Shown in pieces: positions 54,731 through 64,000 of a stretch of 64,000 bases of DNA. Both the position numbers and the translations under genes were made by a program. The number at the start of each line of letters is the position of its first letter. Position 1 is the stretch's first letter. The notes under the pieces were generated by a model. The model was given only the letters and a program-made list of their open reading frames with translations, ran no database searches and was not told where the DNA came from. Origin of the DNA: Clostridiales bacterium (lineage in GTDB: Bacteria; Bacillota; Clostridia; Saccharofermentanales; Saccharofermentanaceae); the NCBI GenBank assembly GCA_017551865.1, contig JAFZKB010000025.1, positions 1 through 64,000 of the forward strand, written 5' to 3'.

Positions 54731-54766
54731 CCGGGAGCTTAAAAAATTAAGCGCCCGGTTTTTTTA
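54731..54766 (+). terminator. Attenuator terminator before metQ
   Basis: CCGGG-AGCTT and AAGC-GCCCGG pair around AAAAAATT and are followed by TTTTTTTAT. It excludes the 10-base antiterminator pairing between 54632-54641 and 54729-54738. Confidence 0.8.
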
Positions 54767-54839
54767 TACCGGGAAAAAGAATCTTAAAAAAACACATAAA
54801 GCAAAAACACAACCATTGGAAATAAAAGGAGAAAATACC

Positions 54840-55661
54840 ATGAAAAACACATTTAGAAAAATCGCAACTATCGCACTTGCACTGACACTTCTTTCTTCTG
54901 CCGGATGCAGCAAGAAAGCATCCGCTAACAGCAACAAGACACTGAAGGTCGGCGCTAACATCACACCTCACTCGGAGATCCTCGAGGTCGCAAAACCGAT
55001 CCTCGAAAAGCAGGGCATCAAGCTCGAGATCGTGAAACTCGAAGATTCCGTTACACCGAATACGGGCGTGATCGAAGGAAGCCTCGATGCGAATTACTTC
55101 CAGCATGTTCCTTACCTCGAGCAGTTCAATAAAGAGAACAATTCCGATCTTGTTTCGGTCGGTGCGATCCACTACGAACCATTCGGTATCTATGCAGGAA
55201 AAACGAAGGACCTGAAGGATCTTCCGGACGGCGCGATCGTCGCAGTTCCGAACAATGTCACCAACGAAGCAAGAGCGCTGCTTCTTCTTCAGCAGGAAGG
55301 ACTTTTGAAGCTTAAGGACGATGCCGGCATCAATGCCACAGTCGAAGATATCGTTGAGAACCCGAAGAACATTTCCTTTAAGGAACTTGCGCCGGAACAG
55401 CTTGTCGCCGCACTCCCGGATGTGGATATCGCAGTCATCAACGGAAACTATGCGATCGAGGGCGGACTTCATGTGAAGGAAGCACTGGCTGTAGAGGCGA
55501 ACGACGGACTTGCAGCCAAGACATACGGAAACATCATCGCTACGAAGGCCGGAAACGAGAATAACGAAGCTCTGAAGGAACTCGTAAAAGTCCTCCAGGG
55601 ACCGGAAGTAAAAGCTTTCATTGAAGAAAAGTACGACGGTGCGGTCGTTCCGCTGAACTAA
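54840..55661 (+). CDS. metQ: Methionine-type substrate-binding lipoprotein
   Basis: The ATG at 54840 has AAAAGGAGAAAATACC before it. The 273-residue protein has a lipoprotein signal with Cys at about 23 (SSAGC) and the NLPA/MetQ fold: LKVGANITPHSEILEVAKPIL, ANYFQHVPYLEQFN and VPNNVTNEARALLLLQ. It captures the substrate outside the membrane for MetNI. The separate promoter and attenuator allow it to be made in excess over the transporter, as is usual for binding proteins. Confidence 0.92.
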   Translation: MKNTFRKIATIALALTLLSSAGCSKKASANSNKTLKVGANITPHSEILEVAKPILEKQGIKLEIVKLEDSVTPNTGVIEGSLDANYFQHVPYLEQFNKENNSDLVSVGAIHYEPFGIYAGKTKDLKDLPDGAIVAVPNNVTNEARALLLLQQEGLLKLKDDAGINATVEDIVENPKNISFKELAPEQLVAALPDVDIAVINGNYAIEGGLHVKEALAVEANDGLAAKTYGNIIATKAGNENNEALKELVKVLQGPEVKAFIEEKYDGAVVPLN

Positions 55662-55689
55662 AGAAACGATAAGAAAAGGAGATGATAGC

Positions 55690-56850
55690 ATGATCGGATT
55701 CGAATACTATAACCCGGCGAAGATCGTGTTCGGAGAAGACAGTGAAAAGAAGCTCAAGGGCTTGCTTTCCGATCACAAGGTGACCTCATTACTTCTGGTC
55801 TATAGTGGTGATTTCATCAAAACGCTTGGTATTTACGATGTGATCTTCGATGCAGTCAAAGAGCTGAATATCCGGTTTTCCGAGAGCGGGGAAGTTGTTC
55901 CGAATCCGAGTATAGAACTTGTAAGAAAACTGGTGGAACAGGGGAAGAAAGATCAGGTGGATTTCGTTCTGGCCGTCGGTGGAGGAAGCTCCATCGACAC
56001 GGCCAAGGCGGTCTCGATCGGTATCCCCTATGACGGAGATGTGTGGGACTTTTTCGATAAAGGCATCACCCCGGAAGAAGTTCTTCCCATCGGCGTCATC
56101 GCTACCACCGCCTCGAGCGGTTCCGAGACATCGAATGCCGCGATCCTTTCCTACGGAGAATGGAAGAAAGGATTTGAAGATGACCGGATCATCCCGAAGT
56201 TTGCGATCATGAACCCGAGATACACGGTAAACCTTCCTCTGTATCAGACCTATGTAGGTATCGCGGATGTGCTTTCCCACCTCCTCGAAAGATATTTTTC
56301 CGACGAGAAGTATTCCGATACCACGGACTATCTGATCGAGGGCGCGATCCGGGCACTAACGGTCAATGCAAAAAGACTTCTGAAGGATCCGAAAGATGTA
56401 AATGCGAGAGGAGAGATCCAGTGGCTGGCAAGTGTTGCACACAATAATTTTCTGGATGCCGGCCGTCGTGCCGATTGGGCTTCCCACAGGATCGAGCACG
56501 AACTCTCGGCGCAGTACAACATCACCCATGGAGAAGGCATGGCTGTCGTATTCGTCGCCTGGACGAAGTACATGGCGGAGGTGAAACCCTGGAGACTGGC
56601 CCTTCTGGCCAGCAGAGTCTACGGCATCGATCCGTATGACTTTGATGAGAGGGAAAGAGCACTTCAGCTGTCGGACAAACTGAAAGCTTTCTTCAAAGAA
56701 CTCGGACTTTCCACGAGTCTCAAAGAACTTAACATCGACGATAAGGATTTTGACATCATGGCGGAAAGAGCCACCAAAAACGGACCTGTAGGTCACTATG
56801 TACCTGTAGATAAAGAAACATTTGTAAAAATTTTAAAGATCGCACTTTGA
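55690..56850 (+). CDS. Iron-containing alcohol dehydrogenase
   Basis: The 386-residue protein begins MIGFEYYNPAKIVFG and carries the GGGSSIDTAKAVSIG NAD(P)-binding region and the metal ligands around HRIEHELSAQYNITHGEGMAVV. It is closest in pattern to NADPH-dependent butanol or YqhD-type dehydrogenases. It lies 28 bases after metQ with no terminator between. Its presence in a sulfur-uptake operon suggests reduction of an aldehyde released from a sulfur compound, which is inference. Confidence 0.9.
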   Translation: MIGFEYYNPAKIVFGEDSEKKLKGLLSDHKVTSLLLVYSGDFIKTLGIYDVIFDAVKELNIRFSESGEVVPNPSIELVRKLVEQGKKDQVDFVLAVGGGSSIDTAKAVSIGIPYDGDVWDFFDKGITPEEVLPIGVIATTASSGSETSNAAILSYGEWKKGFEDDRIIPKFAIMNPRYTVNLPLYQTYVGIADVLSHLLERYFSDEKYSDTTDYLIEGAIRALTVNAKRLLKDPKDVNARGEIQWLASVAHNNFLDAGRRADWASHRIEHELSAQYNITHGEGMAVVFVAWTKYMAEVKPWRLALLASRVYGIDPYDFDERERALQLSDKLKAFFKELGLSTSLKELNIDDKDFDIMAERATKNGPVGHYVPVDKETFVKILKIAL

Positions 56851-56869
56851 TCAGAAAAGGAGTAATCAC

Positions 56870-57427
56870 ATGGCAAGAATCAAATTAGTAGAACAGAACG
56901 AAGCAACCGGCGCAGAGAAGGAGCGCTATGACGAACTGGCAGGCAGAAATGCCGTTACCAACATGAAAAGAGGCCTTCTGAACGATGCCGCCACATATGA
57001 CGCCTACATGGCATGGTACACATCCTGGAACCGTCTCGTGGAAGTGATCGGTGAGAAGGATTCCGTCCTTTACGCACATGCGATCTCCACCACGAACTCC
57101 TGCCAGCTGTGCTCCCTTTTCTTCATCAGTGACGTCAAGGGCTTAGGCCTTGATCCGAATCATCTTGAGTACGATGAAAAAGAGCAGCTCCTTTTCGAGC
57201 TTGCACAGTCGATCGTCAAAGATCCGACGTCCGTCTCCGATGATCTTTTCGAAAGACTCAGAAAGTTTTTCAACGATCAGGAACTCGTCGTTATCGTAGG
57301 TTTCGCAGGTCAGATGATCGCGACCAACAACTTCAACTCCGTGTTCAAGATCGATGTGGACCAGCGTCTCCTTCCGATCATCGGTGAATTCAAACCGGCC
57401 ACGTGGAGAGAAGCCTTGAAAAAATAA
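56870..57427 (+). CDS. AhpD-like/carboxymuconolactone decarboxylase-family protein
   Basis: The 185-residue, all-helical protein contains YAHAISTTNSCQLCSLFF with a CxxC redox pair and a following acidic segment, as in AhpD-like peroxidase-type members of the CMD family. It lies 19 bases after the dehydrogenase gene and closes the operon. It may use the CxxC for thiol-disulfide or peroxide chemistry. The usual ExxHxxxC proton-relay pattern is altered, so function is uncertain. Confidence 0.75.
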   Translation: MARIKLVEQNEATGAEKERYDELAGRNAVTNMKRGLLNDAATYDAYMAWYTSWNRLVEVIGEKDSVLYAHAISTTNSCQLCSLFFISDVKGLGLDPNHLEYDEKEQLLFELAQSIVKDPTSVSDDLFERLRKFFNDQELVVIVGFAGQMIATNNFNSVFKIDVDQRLLPIIGEFKPATWREALKK

Positions 57428-57438
57428 GATCCCACAGT

Positions 57439-57500
57439 TAAAAAAGCAGGCCCGCTCCCGCGTCAGGCATTATGGCGCAGGGAAGGGCCGCTTTTTTATG
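57439..57500 (+). terminator. Terminator of the metNIQ operon
   Basis: AAAAAAGC.GGCCC.TCCC and GGGA.GGGCC.GCTTTTTT form a long imperfect stem enclosing GCGTCAGGCATTATGGCGC. Confidence 0.85.
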
Positions 57501-57628
57501 CCCGAAAACGGGAAGAAATTAAGATATAGTAAAGCTTGCATCATTTTTTGTTGAGGAAAATCGGAAAAATCGTTACAATAGGTCACGTATCATATAAGGC
57601 GGAATCTGTTTTTGAAAGGAAATGTCCT

Positions 57629-58258
57629 ATGAACGAGATCGTATCCAGGCGGAATGCACTTCTTTCCCAGAAAGTGATCAATGGCCTTAAGAGCCGCAAC
57701 ATGACGGGCTACTATGCCGAGACGAAAGAGGAAGCGCTGAAGATCGCGCTCGATCTTATCCCGGAAGGCAGTTCCGTGACAATGGGCGGAGCGATGAGCG
57801 CCCGGGAGATCGGTCTTGTGGATGCCCTGCAGAAGGGGAATTATAACTTTATCGACAGAGATAATTACGAAGATAAGCGCGCGGCCATGCTGATGGCCTA
57901 CGATGCCGACTTTTTCCTTTCTTCCGCCAATGCCATGACCGACGACGGTATCCTCGTCAATATCGACGGAAACTCCAACCGCGTTTCCGCCATCGCCCAG
58001 GGTCCGAAGAAAGTTCTCTTCATCGTCGGTATGAATAAGATCACGAGCGATATCGATTCCGCCATGAAGCGGGCAAGAAACGTCGCCGCTCCGATCAACG
58101 CCCAGCGTTTCGGTCTTTCCACCCCGTGCACCAAGACCGGCGCCTGCATGAACTGTAAATCCCCGGATACCATCTGCTGCCAGTTCCTGATCACCAGGTA
58201 CTCCAGGCATCAGGATCGTATCCACGTGATCCTCGTCAACGACGAACTCGGATTTTAA
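57629..58258 (+). CDS. LUD-domain protein (LutC/DUF162-like)
   Basis: The ATG at 57629 has GAAAGGAAATGTCCT before it. The 209-residue protein begins MNEIVSRRNALLSQKVINGL and shows GSSVTMGGAMSAREIGL, DADFFLSSANAMTDDGILVNIDG, IVGMNKI and a C-terminal CTKTGACMNCKSPDTICCQF. LUD proteins are linked to lactate utilisation. The four to six Cys at the end suggest an Fe-S or metal site seen in a clostridial subgroup of unknown reaction. It is a single gene. Confidence 0.85.
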   Translation: MNEIVSRRNALLSQKVINGLKSRNMTGYYAETKEEALKIALDLIPEGSSVTMGGAMSAREIGLVDALQKGNYNFIDRDNYEDKRAAMLMAYDADFFLSSANAMTDDGILVNIDGNSNRVSAIAQGPKKVLFIVGMNKITSDIDSAMKRARNVAAPINAQRFGLSTPCTKTGACMNCKSPDTICCQFLITRYSRHQDRIHVILVNDELGF

Positions 58259-58347
58259 AGCCGAAGCATTATATATTTGCCGGGCGATCCGGCAAATAGG
58301 AATAAGCGCCGGAATAAGGCGAAAAAGGAAAAGGAAAAGAAGAGGAA

Positions 58348-60684
58348 ATGACAGCAAAGAAAAACAGTAATAAAACGACGCAGAGTTCGGACACCGTACT
58401 ATCGATCGTATGTAAAAACGTATTCACTTACTTTAACCTGGTGTTCGCGATCATTGCGGTGCTTCTGATCATCGCAAGATCCTACCGGAGCCTGACATTC
58501 CTGCCGATCATCATCGCCAATACCGGAATCGGTATTTTCCAGCAGCTCCGTTCGAAAAAAGTTCTCGATAATCTCAACATCATGGCGCAGGCATCCTATC
58601 AGGTCGATCGGAACGGCGAAGTCGTAACGGTTCCGATGGATGATCTGGAAGTGGACGATCTCGTATATCTCGAAGGCGGCCAGCAGGTCCCGGCAGACGG
58701 TGTCGTTGCTGAAGGCCTGATCAATGTAAATGAATCTCTTCTTACCGGTGAGGCGGACGAGATCGAAAAGATTGAAAACAGTGAGCTGATGTCCGGATCT
58801 TTTGTCGTATCGGGAAAAGCCAAAGCGCGTCTTACGGCTGTCGGAAGTGACTGCTACGCAGCGCAGCTGACGACGAAAGCGCGTGAGATCAAGGAAAAGA
58901 AATCCGAGATGGTCAAGAATATCGAGCTCATCATCAAGATCGCCGGTATCGCCATCATTCCGTTAGGGGCGGCGCTCTTTATCGAGGCTGTCGCCATCAA
59001 CGACAAGACCGTAAGCGAAGCGATCATTTCCATGGTCGGTGCCATCATCGGCATGATCCCGGAAGGTCTTTACCTCCTTCTGACCGTTGCACTCGCCCTC
59101 GGTGCCATGCACCTGGCGCAGAAGAAAGTCCTTCTGCACGACATGAGAAGTATCGAGACGCTCGCACGTGTCGATGTCCTCTGTGTCGATAAGACCGGTA
59201 CCATCACCTCCAACGAGATGAGCGTGACCGATGTCTTCGGTCCGCAGAAAACCTCAGCAAAACCCGGGAAGAGGACAAAGCTCAAGGAGGCGGAACTCGA
59301 GAGCCGGAAGGCGATCCTTTCCCGCTATATCACGACCGTAGATGATGGCAACATCACTATGAACGCCATGAAAGAATACTTCGGTGAAGGCGAAGCTTTC
59401 ACTGACTGTGAGGTCACGCAGTTCACCTCGAAACTGAAGTACTCCGAAGTCATCATGAAGGACGCAACCTACCGCCTCGGCGCGCCGGACATCCTTCTTT
59501 CCCCGGAAGTCTATGAAGTCAACCGTGCCGCGATCGAAGAGCAGGCCGAGCAGGGACTTCGAGTTCTGGTCTTTGCGGAAGTCGGAGAAGATGGAGATCT
59601 CAAGCCGGTCCTTTTCATCGTGCTCAAGAACGGCATCCGTAAGAACGCGCCGGAAACATTTGAATATTTCCAGAAGCAGGGCGTGGAAGTAAAGGTCATC
59701 TCGGGTGATAACCCGCTGACGGTCTCCAAGATCGCCGATCAGGTCGGCATCCCGCATGCGGACAGATATATCGACGCCACGACCCTCGAAAATGATGAAG
59801 CGATCGAAGATGCAGTCACGAAATATACGATCTTCGGCCGTGTAAAACCGGAGCAGAAGAAGAGCATCGTAATCGCGCTTAAGAAGCACGGATTAAAGGT
59901 CGCCATGACCGGTGACGGTGTCAACGATATCCTCGCCATGAAGGAAGCGGACTGCTCCATCGCGATGGGCTCCGGTTCCGATGCGGCCAGACAGGCGGCG
60001 CAGGTCGTACTTCTCGACTCCGACTTTTCGAGAATGGAAGATATCGTATCCAGAGGACGCCAGATCATCAATAACATCACGCGTTCCGCGACGGTGTTCC
60101 TCTTTAAGAATATCTTCTCGATGCTCCTGGCACTCTGTGCGATCATCGCGACATTCAACTATCCGCTTATCCCGTCCCAGATCTCTCTGGTGACGCTTTT
60201 TAACACCGGCGTTCCGGCCTTCCTGCTCTCCCTCGAACCGAATACGAGAAAGCAGAAGCAGGAGTTCTTCCGCAAGATCCTGACGAATGCAGGGCCTGCC
60301 GCATTTACGGCCTTTATCACGATCGCCGTGCTCTCCCTTTTCGGCGAGAAAAACGGCATCCCGTCCGTCAGCCTCGGTATGATCGCCATGTATCTTCTGG
60401 CGATCGCCGCCTTCCTGCTGCTCGTGCATATCAGCCGTCCGATGAATACCTACCGTTCGATCATCGTCCAGCTGATGTTCCTGGGATTCATTCTCTTCCT
60501 TTTGATCCCGATCACGCGCGACCTCTACATGATCAGCGACATCAACGCTTATGAGGTCAAGGTATTAGCGTGCTTCGCCATTGCGGAACTGATCGTCATC
60601 AAACTCCTGATCTTTGGCCTCGAGCATATCCGGAAAAGAAAGAGAGTGGATGAGCTTCGGGAGATCGGCCGCTGGAAAGAGTGA
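58348..60684 (+). CDS. P-type cation-transporting ATPase
   Basis: The 778-residue protein has the P-type order: NESLLTGEAD, TM4 motif MIPEGLYLL, phosphorylated Asp in DVLCVDKTGTITSNE (about 281), VKVISGDNPLTV and MTGDGVNDILAM. There are no N-terminal metal-binding domains. The PEGL motif in TM4 and six C-terminal membrane segments fit type II-like pumps of the CtpE group, which in mycobacteria is tied to calcium. Ion specificity cannot be read securely. GAGG precedes the start. Confidence 0.9.
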   Translation: MTAKKNSNKTTQSSDTVLSIVCKNVFTYFNLVFAIIAVLLIIARSYRSLTFLPIIIANTGIGIFQQLRSKKVLDNLNIMAQASYQVDRNGEVVTVPMDDLEVDDLVYLEGGQQVPADGVVAEGLINVNESLLTGEADEIEKIENSELMSGSFVVSGKAKARLTAVGSDCYAAQLTTKAREIKEKKSEMVKNIELIIKIAGIAIIPLGAALFIEAVAINDKTVSEAIISMVGAIIGMIPEGLYLLLTVALALGAMHLAQKKVLLHDMRSIETLARVDVLCVDKTGTITSNEMSVTDVFGPQKTSAKPGKRTKLKEAELESRKAILSRYITTVDDGNITMNAMKEYFGEGEAFTDCEVTQFTSKLKYSEVIMKDATYRLGAPDILLSPEVYEVNRAAIEEQAEQGLRVLVFAEVGEDGDLKPVLFIVLKNGIRKNAPETFEYFQKQGVEVKVISGDNPLTVSKIADQVGIPHADRYIDATTLENDEAIEDAVTKYTIFGRVKPEQKKSIVIALKKHGLKVAMTGDGVNDILAMKEADCSIAMGSGSDAARQAAQVVLLDSDFSRMEDIVSRGRQIINNITRSATVFLFKNIFSMLLALCAIIATFNYPLIPSQISLVTLFNTGVPAFLLSLEPNTRKQKQEFFRKILTNAGPAAFTAFITIAVLSLFGEKNGIPSVSLGMIAMYLLAIAAFLLLVHISRPMNTYRSIIVQLMFLGFILFLLIPITRDLYMISDINAYEVKVLACFAIAELIVIKLLIFGLEHIRKRKRVDELREIGRWKE

Positions 60685-60713
60685 CAGCCGCCGGATCTTT
60701 TCGAAAAGAGAGA

Positions 60714-61616
60714 TCACGTGCCGCAGATGCGCTTTAATGCGCTGATGTATTCTTCTGTGAGGAAGGACGGGTGGATCTGGGTCGGAAGGATGTATCCGAT
60801 CTGCATGTAGTCATCCACTTCCAACGGCTTGGCGATGATGTTCGGGCCGTTTAATTCTTCGCTGATGACGCCGCTGCAGATGGTGTAGCCGTTAAGACCG
60901 ATGAGCAGGTTAAAGAGCGTGGCGCGGTCTCTGACGATGAGCTCTTTGTCGGCATCGACCGTGCTTAAGATCTCCTCGGAAAAGTAAAAAGAGTTGTGGC
61001 TTCCCTGTTCGTAGGAAAGCCTCGGATAGGGCCGAAGGTCTTCAAGACTCAGGCTCTTTTTCTTTGAAAGCGGAGAGTTCTTCCCGATGAAGACATGGGG
61101 CTTTGCGGTAAAAAGAAGCTCGAAGAGGAGGTTATTATCGCGAAGCGTTTTTCGGATGACGGTCTCGTTAAATGCGTTTAAGTAGAGGATGCCGATCTCG
61201 GAGCGAAGGTGCGAGACGTCCTCGATGATGTCATATGTCTGCGTCTCTCGCATATGGAATTCGTACTTGCTGCCGCCGTGGGCCTTAAGGAGTTCGACGA
61301 ATGCCTCTACGACAAAAGAATAGTGCTGGGAAGACACGCAGAAGCGCACTTTTCCTTCCGTTTTTCCCGTATATCTCTCATTGAAAAGATCCGCCTGGTC
61401 TAAGATCTGTCTGGCATATCCCAGGAATTCTTCGCCTTCCTTGGTGATCTCGATTCCTTTATTACTTCTTGAAAAGATCGTGATCCCGTATTCCTTTTCG
61501 AGCTCTATAATGGCGGAGGTCAGGCTCGGCTGGGCGATGAAGAGCTTTCTTGCAGCCTCGGTCATGTTGCCGGTATCGGCGACGGTCACGGCATATCTTA
61601 ACTGTTTCAGTGTCAT
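60714..61616 (-). CDS. LysR-family regulator next to metE
   Basis: The 300-residue protein has the LysR helix-turn-helix (MTLKQLRYAVTVADTGNMTEAARKLFIAQPSLTSAIIELEKEYGITIF, about 1-48) and an effector domain of two lobes. It is transcribed away from metE, from which it is separated by 161 bases that carry two matched inverted repeats. This layout is that of MetR-metE in other bacteria, so it probably activates metE, but the effector is unknown. Confidence 0.9.
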   Translation of the reverse strand: MTLKQLRYAVTVADTGNMTEAARKLFIAQPSLTSAIIELEKEYGITIFSRSNKGIEITKEGEEFLGYARQILDQADLFNERYTGKTEGKVRFCVSSQHYSFVVEAFVELLKAHGGSKYEFHMRETQTYDIIEDVSHLRSEIGILYLNAFNETVIRKTLRDNNLLFELLFTAKPHVFIGKNSPLSKKKSLSLEDLRPYPRLSYEQGSHNSFYFSEEILSTVDADKELIVRDRATLFNLLIGLNGYTICSGVISEELNGPNIIAKPLEVDDYMQIGYILPTQIHPSFLTEEYISALKRICGT

Positions 61617-61644
61617 ACGTTATAATTTCCCCTTATAAGGCGTA

Positions 61645-61690
61645 ATAGATGATTTCTATTATTGTATCACTTACCATAGATAAAATCTAT
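61645..61690. promoter_or_regulatory. Paired LysR operators between lysR and metE
   Basis: ATAGA-N5-TCTAT occurs twice, at 61645-61659 and 61676-61690. Both are in the same arrangement, with centres 31 bases apart, close to three helical turns. The second is extended to the 19-base palindrome CCATAGATAAAATCTATGG. Confidence 0.7.
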
Positions 61691-61777
61691 GGAGAAGGGG
61701 CAAAAAGATGTATTTTACCTATCGTTTTACTGGGCATATACTTCGGGTAACGAAATAAGAAAGCGAGCGTATATTTT

Positions 61778-64000
61778 ATGAAATCATCAGTCATTGGTTT
61801 TCCGAGGATCGGAAGAGATAGAGAATTAAAGTTTGCCTCCGAGAAGTTTTTTAGAGGAGAGATCAGTGAGGACTCTCTCTCGGAAACAGCCCGGGAAATA
61901 AGGAAAAGTAACATTGTTACACAGAAAAATGCAGGAATCGACCTGATCTCCAGTAACGATTTTTCCTTCTACGATAACGTGCTGGATACGGCTTTCCTTT
62001 TTCAAATCGTTCCGCAGAGATATCTGGATCTGGATCTTTCCGATCTGGAGAAATATTTCGCAGCGGCCCGTGGTTACCAGGGAGAGAAGGGTAATGTAAA
62101 AGCGCTCCCGATGAAGAAGTGGTTTAACACGAACTACCACTACATCGTTCCGGAATTCTCCGACGATACGAAGATCGAATATATCGGCAACAAGCCGGTC
62201 TCCGAATATCTTGAGGCAAAAGCCCTCGGCGTGGATACGAAAGTGCTCCTGATCGGACCTTTTACGTTCCTCAAGCTTACGAAGTTCATTGGATCGAAAA
62301 AGGCGGAGGATGTGGCAGAAGATCTCGCAAACGAGTACGTAAAGCTCTTTTCAGATCTTTCTTCTGCCGGTGCCAGCAAGATCCAGCTCGATGAGCCGTA
62401 TCTCGTCCGCGATCTCGACTCTTCTGACATCGCACTTTTTAAGAAGATCTACGATATCCTCCTTTCGAACAAGAACGGTCTTTCGATCACACTTCAGACC
62501 TATTTCGGAGATATCCGCGATATTTACAGCGAAGTGGTAAACCTGGATTTCGATGCGATCGGTCTTGACTTTGTCGAGGGAAGAAAGACGCTTTCCCTTC
62601 TGAAGGAGAATGGTTTCCCGAAGGATAAGGTCCTCGTGGCTGGTGTCGTAAATGGTAAGAATATCTGGAAGAACGATTACAGTAAGACTTCTTCGATCCT
62701 TTCCGAGATCAAGACGGTCGTTTCCGAAGATAACCTCGTGATCGGTACATCCTGCTCACTTCTGCATGTGCCGTACACACTCGCAAGCGAGTCGAAGATC
62801 CCGGCGGAATATAAGAAGCACTTCGCGTTTGCGGAAGAAAAACTCCTCGAGCTTTCGGATCTTTCCAATCTGAAGGAGGAAAAACTTGCTGAAAACAAGG
62901 CGCTCTTTGAAAAGAGACCGGACTGCGTAGATGAGAAGGTGCAGGCGAGAGTTGCTGCCATCAAGGAGTCCGACTACACCCGTCTTCCGGCTTTTGATGA
63001 ACGTGAAGCGATCCAGAAGGAAAAGCTTGGCCTTCCGAAGTTCCCGACCACGACGATCGGATCTTTCCCGCAGACGGCAGATGTCAGAAAGAACCGCTCC
63101 GAGTTCCGTAAGGGCGAGATCACGAAAGAAGAATATGTGGACTTCAATAAAAAGAAGATCGAAGAATGCATCCGCCTGCAGGAGGAGATCGGCCTCGACG
63201 TCCTCGTACACGGTGAGTTCGAGAGAAACGACATGGTCGAGTATTTCGGCGAGCATTTAAGCGGCTATGTATTTACCGAGAAGGCCTGGGTCCTCTCCTA
63301 CGGTACAAGATGCGTAAAGCCGCCGATCGTCTGGGGCGATGTTTCTCGAAAAGAACCGATCACGGTCGAGTGGTCGAAGTTCGCCAAGTCCTGCACGAAT
63401 AAGCCGGTCAAGGGCATGCTGACAGGCCCGGTCACGATCCTCAACTGGTCTTTCCCGAGAGAAGATATCACCATCAAGGAGAGCATCCAGCAGATCGCGC
63501 TTGCGATCCGAGATGAGGTTTTGGACCTTGAGGCAAACGGCATCAACATCATCCAGATCGATGAAGCGGCTTTAAGAGAAAAACTTCCGCTTAGAAAGTC
63601 CGACTGGTACAGCGAGTACCTTGATTTCGCGATCCCGGCCTTCCGTCTCGTACATAGCGGGGTCAAGCCGGAAACACAGATCCACACGCATATGTGCTAC
63701 AGCGAATTTACGGACATCATCCCGGCCATCGATAACATGGATGCCGACGTCATCACATTCGAAGCATCGCGTTCGGATATGCAGATCCTCGATTCCCTGA
63801 AAGAGAATCACTTTAAGACCGAAGTCGGACCGGGTGTGTACGATATCCACAGCCCGCGTGTTCCTTCCGTAGATGAGCTCGTCGCTCAGCTCAGCAGAAT
63901 CCGCGAGAAGACCGAGGATAAAAAGCTCTGGGTCAACCCGGACTGCGGCCTGAAGACCCGTGGCGAAGAAGAGACCGTAAAGAGCCTTAAGAATCTCGTG
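61778..64000 (+). CDS. metE: Cobalamin-independent methionine synthase (partial, C-terminal end missing)
   Basis: The frame opens at ATG 61778 ([18 protein letters not shown]) and is still open at the right edge after 741 codons, near the expected 755-770. The second half has the catalytic domain with [40 protein letters not shown] and the zinc-ligand region [10 protein letters not shown], ending near [10 protein letters not shown]. It methylates homocysteine with methyltetrahydrofolate without B12. Control is probably by the divergent LysR protein. No SAM riboswitch is visible upstream. Confidence 0.95.
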   Translation, partial: MKSSVIGFPRIGRDRELKFASEKFFRGEISEDSLSETAREIRKSNIVTQKNAGIDLISSNDFSFYDNVLDTAFLFQIVPQRYLDLDLSDLEKYFAAARGYQGEKGNVKALPMKKWFNTNYHYIVPEFSDDTKIEYIGNKPVSEYLEAKALGVDTKVLLIGPFTFLKLTKFIGSKKAEDVAEDLANEYVKLFSDLSSAGASKIQLDEPYLVRDLDSSDIALFKKIYDILLSNKNGLSITLQTYFGDIRDIYSEVVNLDFDAIGLDFVEGRKTLSLLKENGFPKDKVLVAGVVNGKNIWKNDYSKTSSILSEIKTVVSEDNLVIGTSCSLLHVPYTLASESKIPAEYKKHFAFAEEKLLELSDLSNLKEEKLAENKALFEKRPDCVDEKVQARVAAIKESDYTRLPAFDEREAIQKEKLGLPKFPTTTIGSFPQTADVRKNRSEFRKGEITKEEYVDFNKKKIEECIRLQEEIGLDVLVHGEFERNDMVEYFGEHLSGYVFTEKAWVLSYGTRCVKPPIVWGDVSRKEPITVEWSKFAKSCTNKPVKGMLTGPVTILNWSFPREDITIKESIQQIALAIRDEVLDLEANGINIIQIDEAALREKLPLRKSDWYSEYLDFAIPAFRLVHSGVKPETQIHTHMCYSEFTDIIPAIDNMDADVITFEASRSDMQILDSLKENHFKTEVGPGVYDIHSPRVPSVDELVAQLSRIREKTEDKKLWVNPDCGLKTRGEEETVKSLKNLV

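Noticed and set aside
61617..61777. SAM or other riboswitch before metE
   Set aside because: The 161-base gap lacks the conserved SAM riboswitch core and any terminator; it holds inverted repeats that fit LysR control.

Overview
The window is about 48% GC and reads as chromosomal DNA of an anaerobic, fermentative Bacillota of class Clostridia, probably a gut or rumen lineage. The support is the gene content: LL-diaminopimelate aminotransferase, type III glutamine synthetase, an Amt-PII fusion, ANTAR regulation, the rpsF-ssb-rpsR / rplI-dnaB-tilS-hpt-ftsH order, a DUF4214 secreted hydrolase and strong GGAGG ribosome binding sites. The exact genus cannot be fixed from sequence reading alone.

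Layout. 1-2.7 kb is accessory: the tail of an IS66-type element, a secreted zinc-ribbon-like protein and a complete IS200-type element. 2.7-6.7 kb is a bacteriocin-like operon: a sigma-A promoter, short Cys-containing ORFs, a small secreted peptide resembling the lactococcin 972 type, two FtsX-like membrane proteins and an ABC ATPase. 6.8-10 kb holds two cell-wall enzymes, a CHAP-DUF4214 hydrolase and a PdaA-like deacetylase. 10-16.2 kb (minus strand) is an unusual seven-gene set: a beta-helix surface protein, a 39-residue peptide not marked by any long ORF, a Ser/Thr/Pro-rich anchored protein, a PqqD/RRE protein, an ER-type signal peptidase, an HPr-kinase-like P-loop protein and an ABC exporter. 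I regard this as the best candidate for an undescribed peptide-maturation system.

16.5-24.4 kb is the housekeeping block from ribosomal protein S6 to FtsH. It is followed by a regular palindromic repeat element, a second copy of which lies at 42.8-43.1 kb. 24.8-27.2 kb encodes a lipoprotein with two cystatin-like domains, an ECF sigma factor and a probable anti-sigma factor. 27.4-30.3 kb holds an amidase, a ComER/ProC-like reductase and a HAD phosphatase. 30.4-50.5 kb is dominated by nitrogen assimilation (pyrG, asnB, amt-PII fusion, glnN, ANTAR regulator, gltB, gltD), with dapF-dapL and several small unknown genes between.

50.6-52.5 kb is a TetR-controlled pair of flavodoxin-like reductases behind a double operator. 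52.5-57.5 kb is a metNIQ-type transporter operon with an alcohol dehydrogenase and an AhpD-like protein. It is controlled by two paralogous Cys-Cys leader-peptide attenuators behind the same operator-like promoter sequence. 57.6-64 kb carries a LUD protein, a P-type ATPase, a LysR regulator and the start of metE, with two matched operators between the last two. No tRNA, rRNA or CRISPR array was seen.
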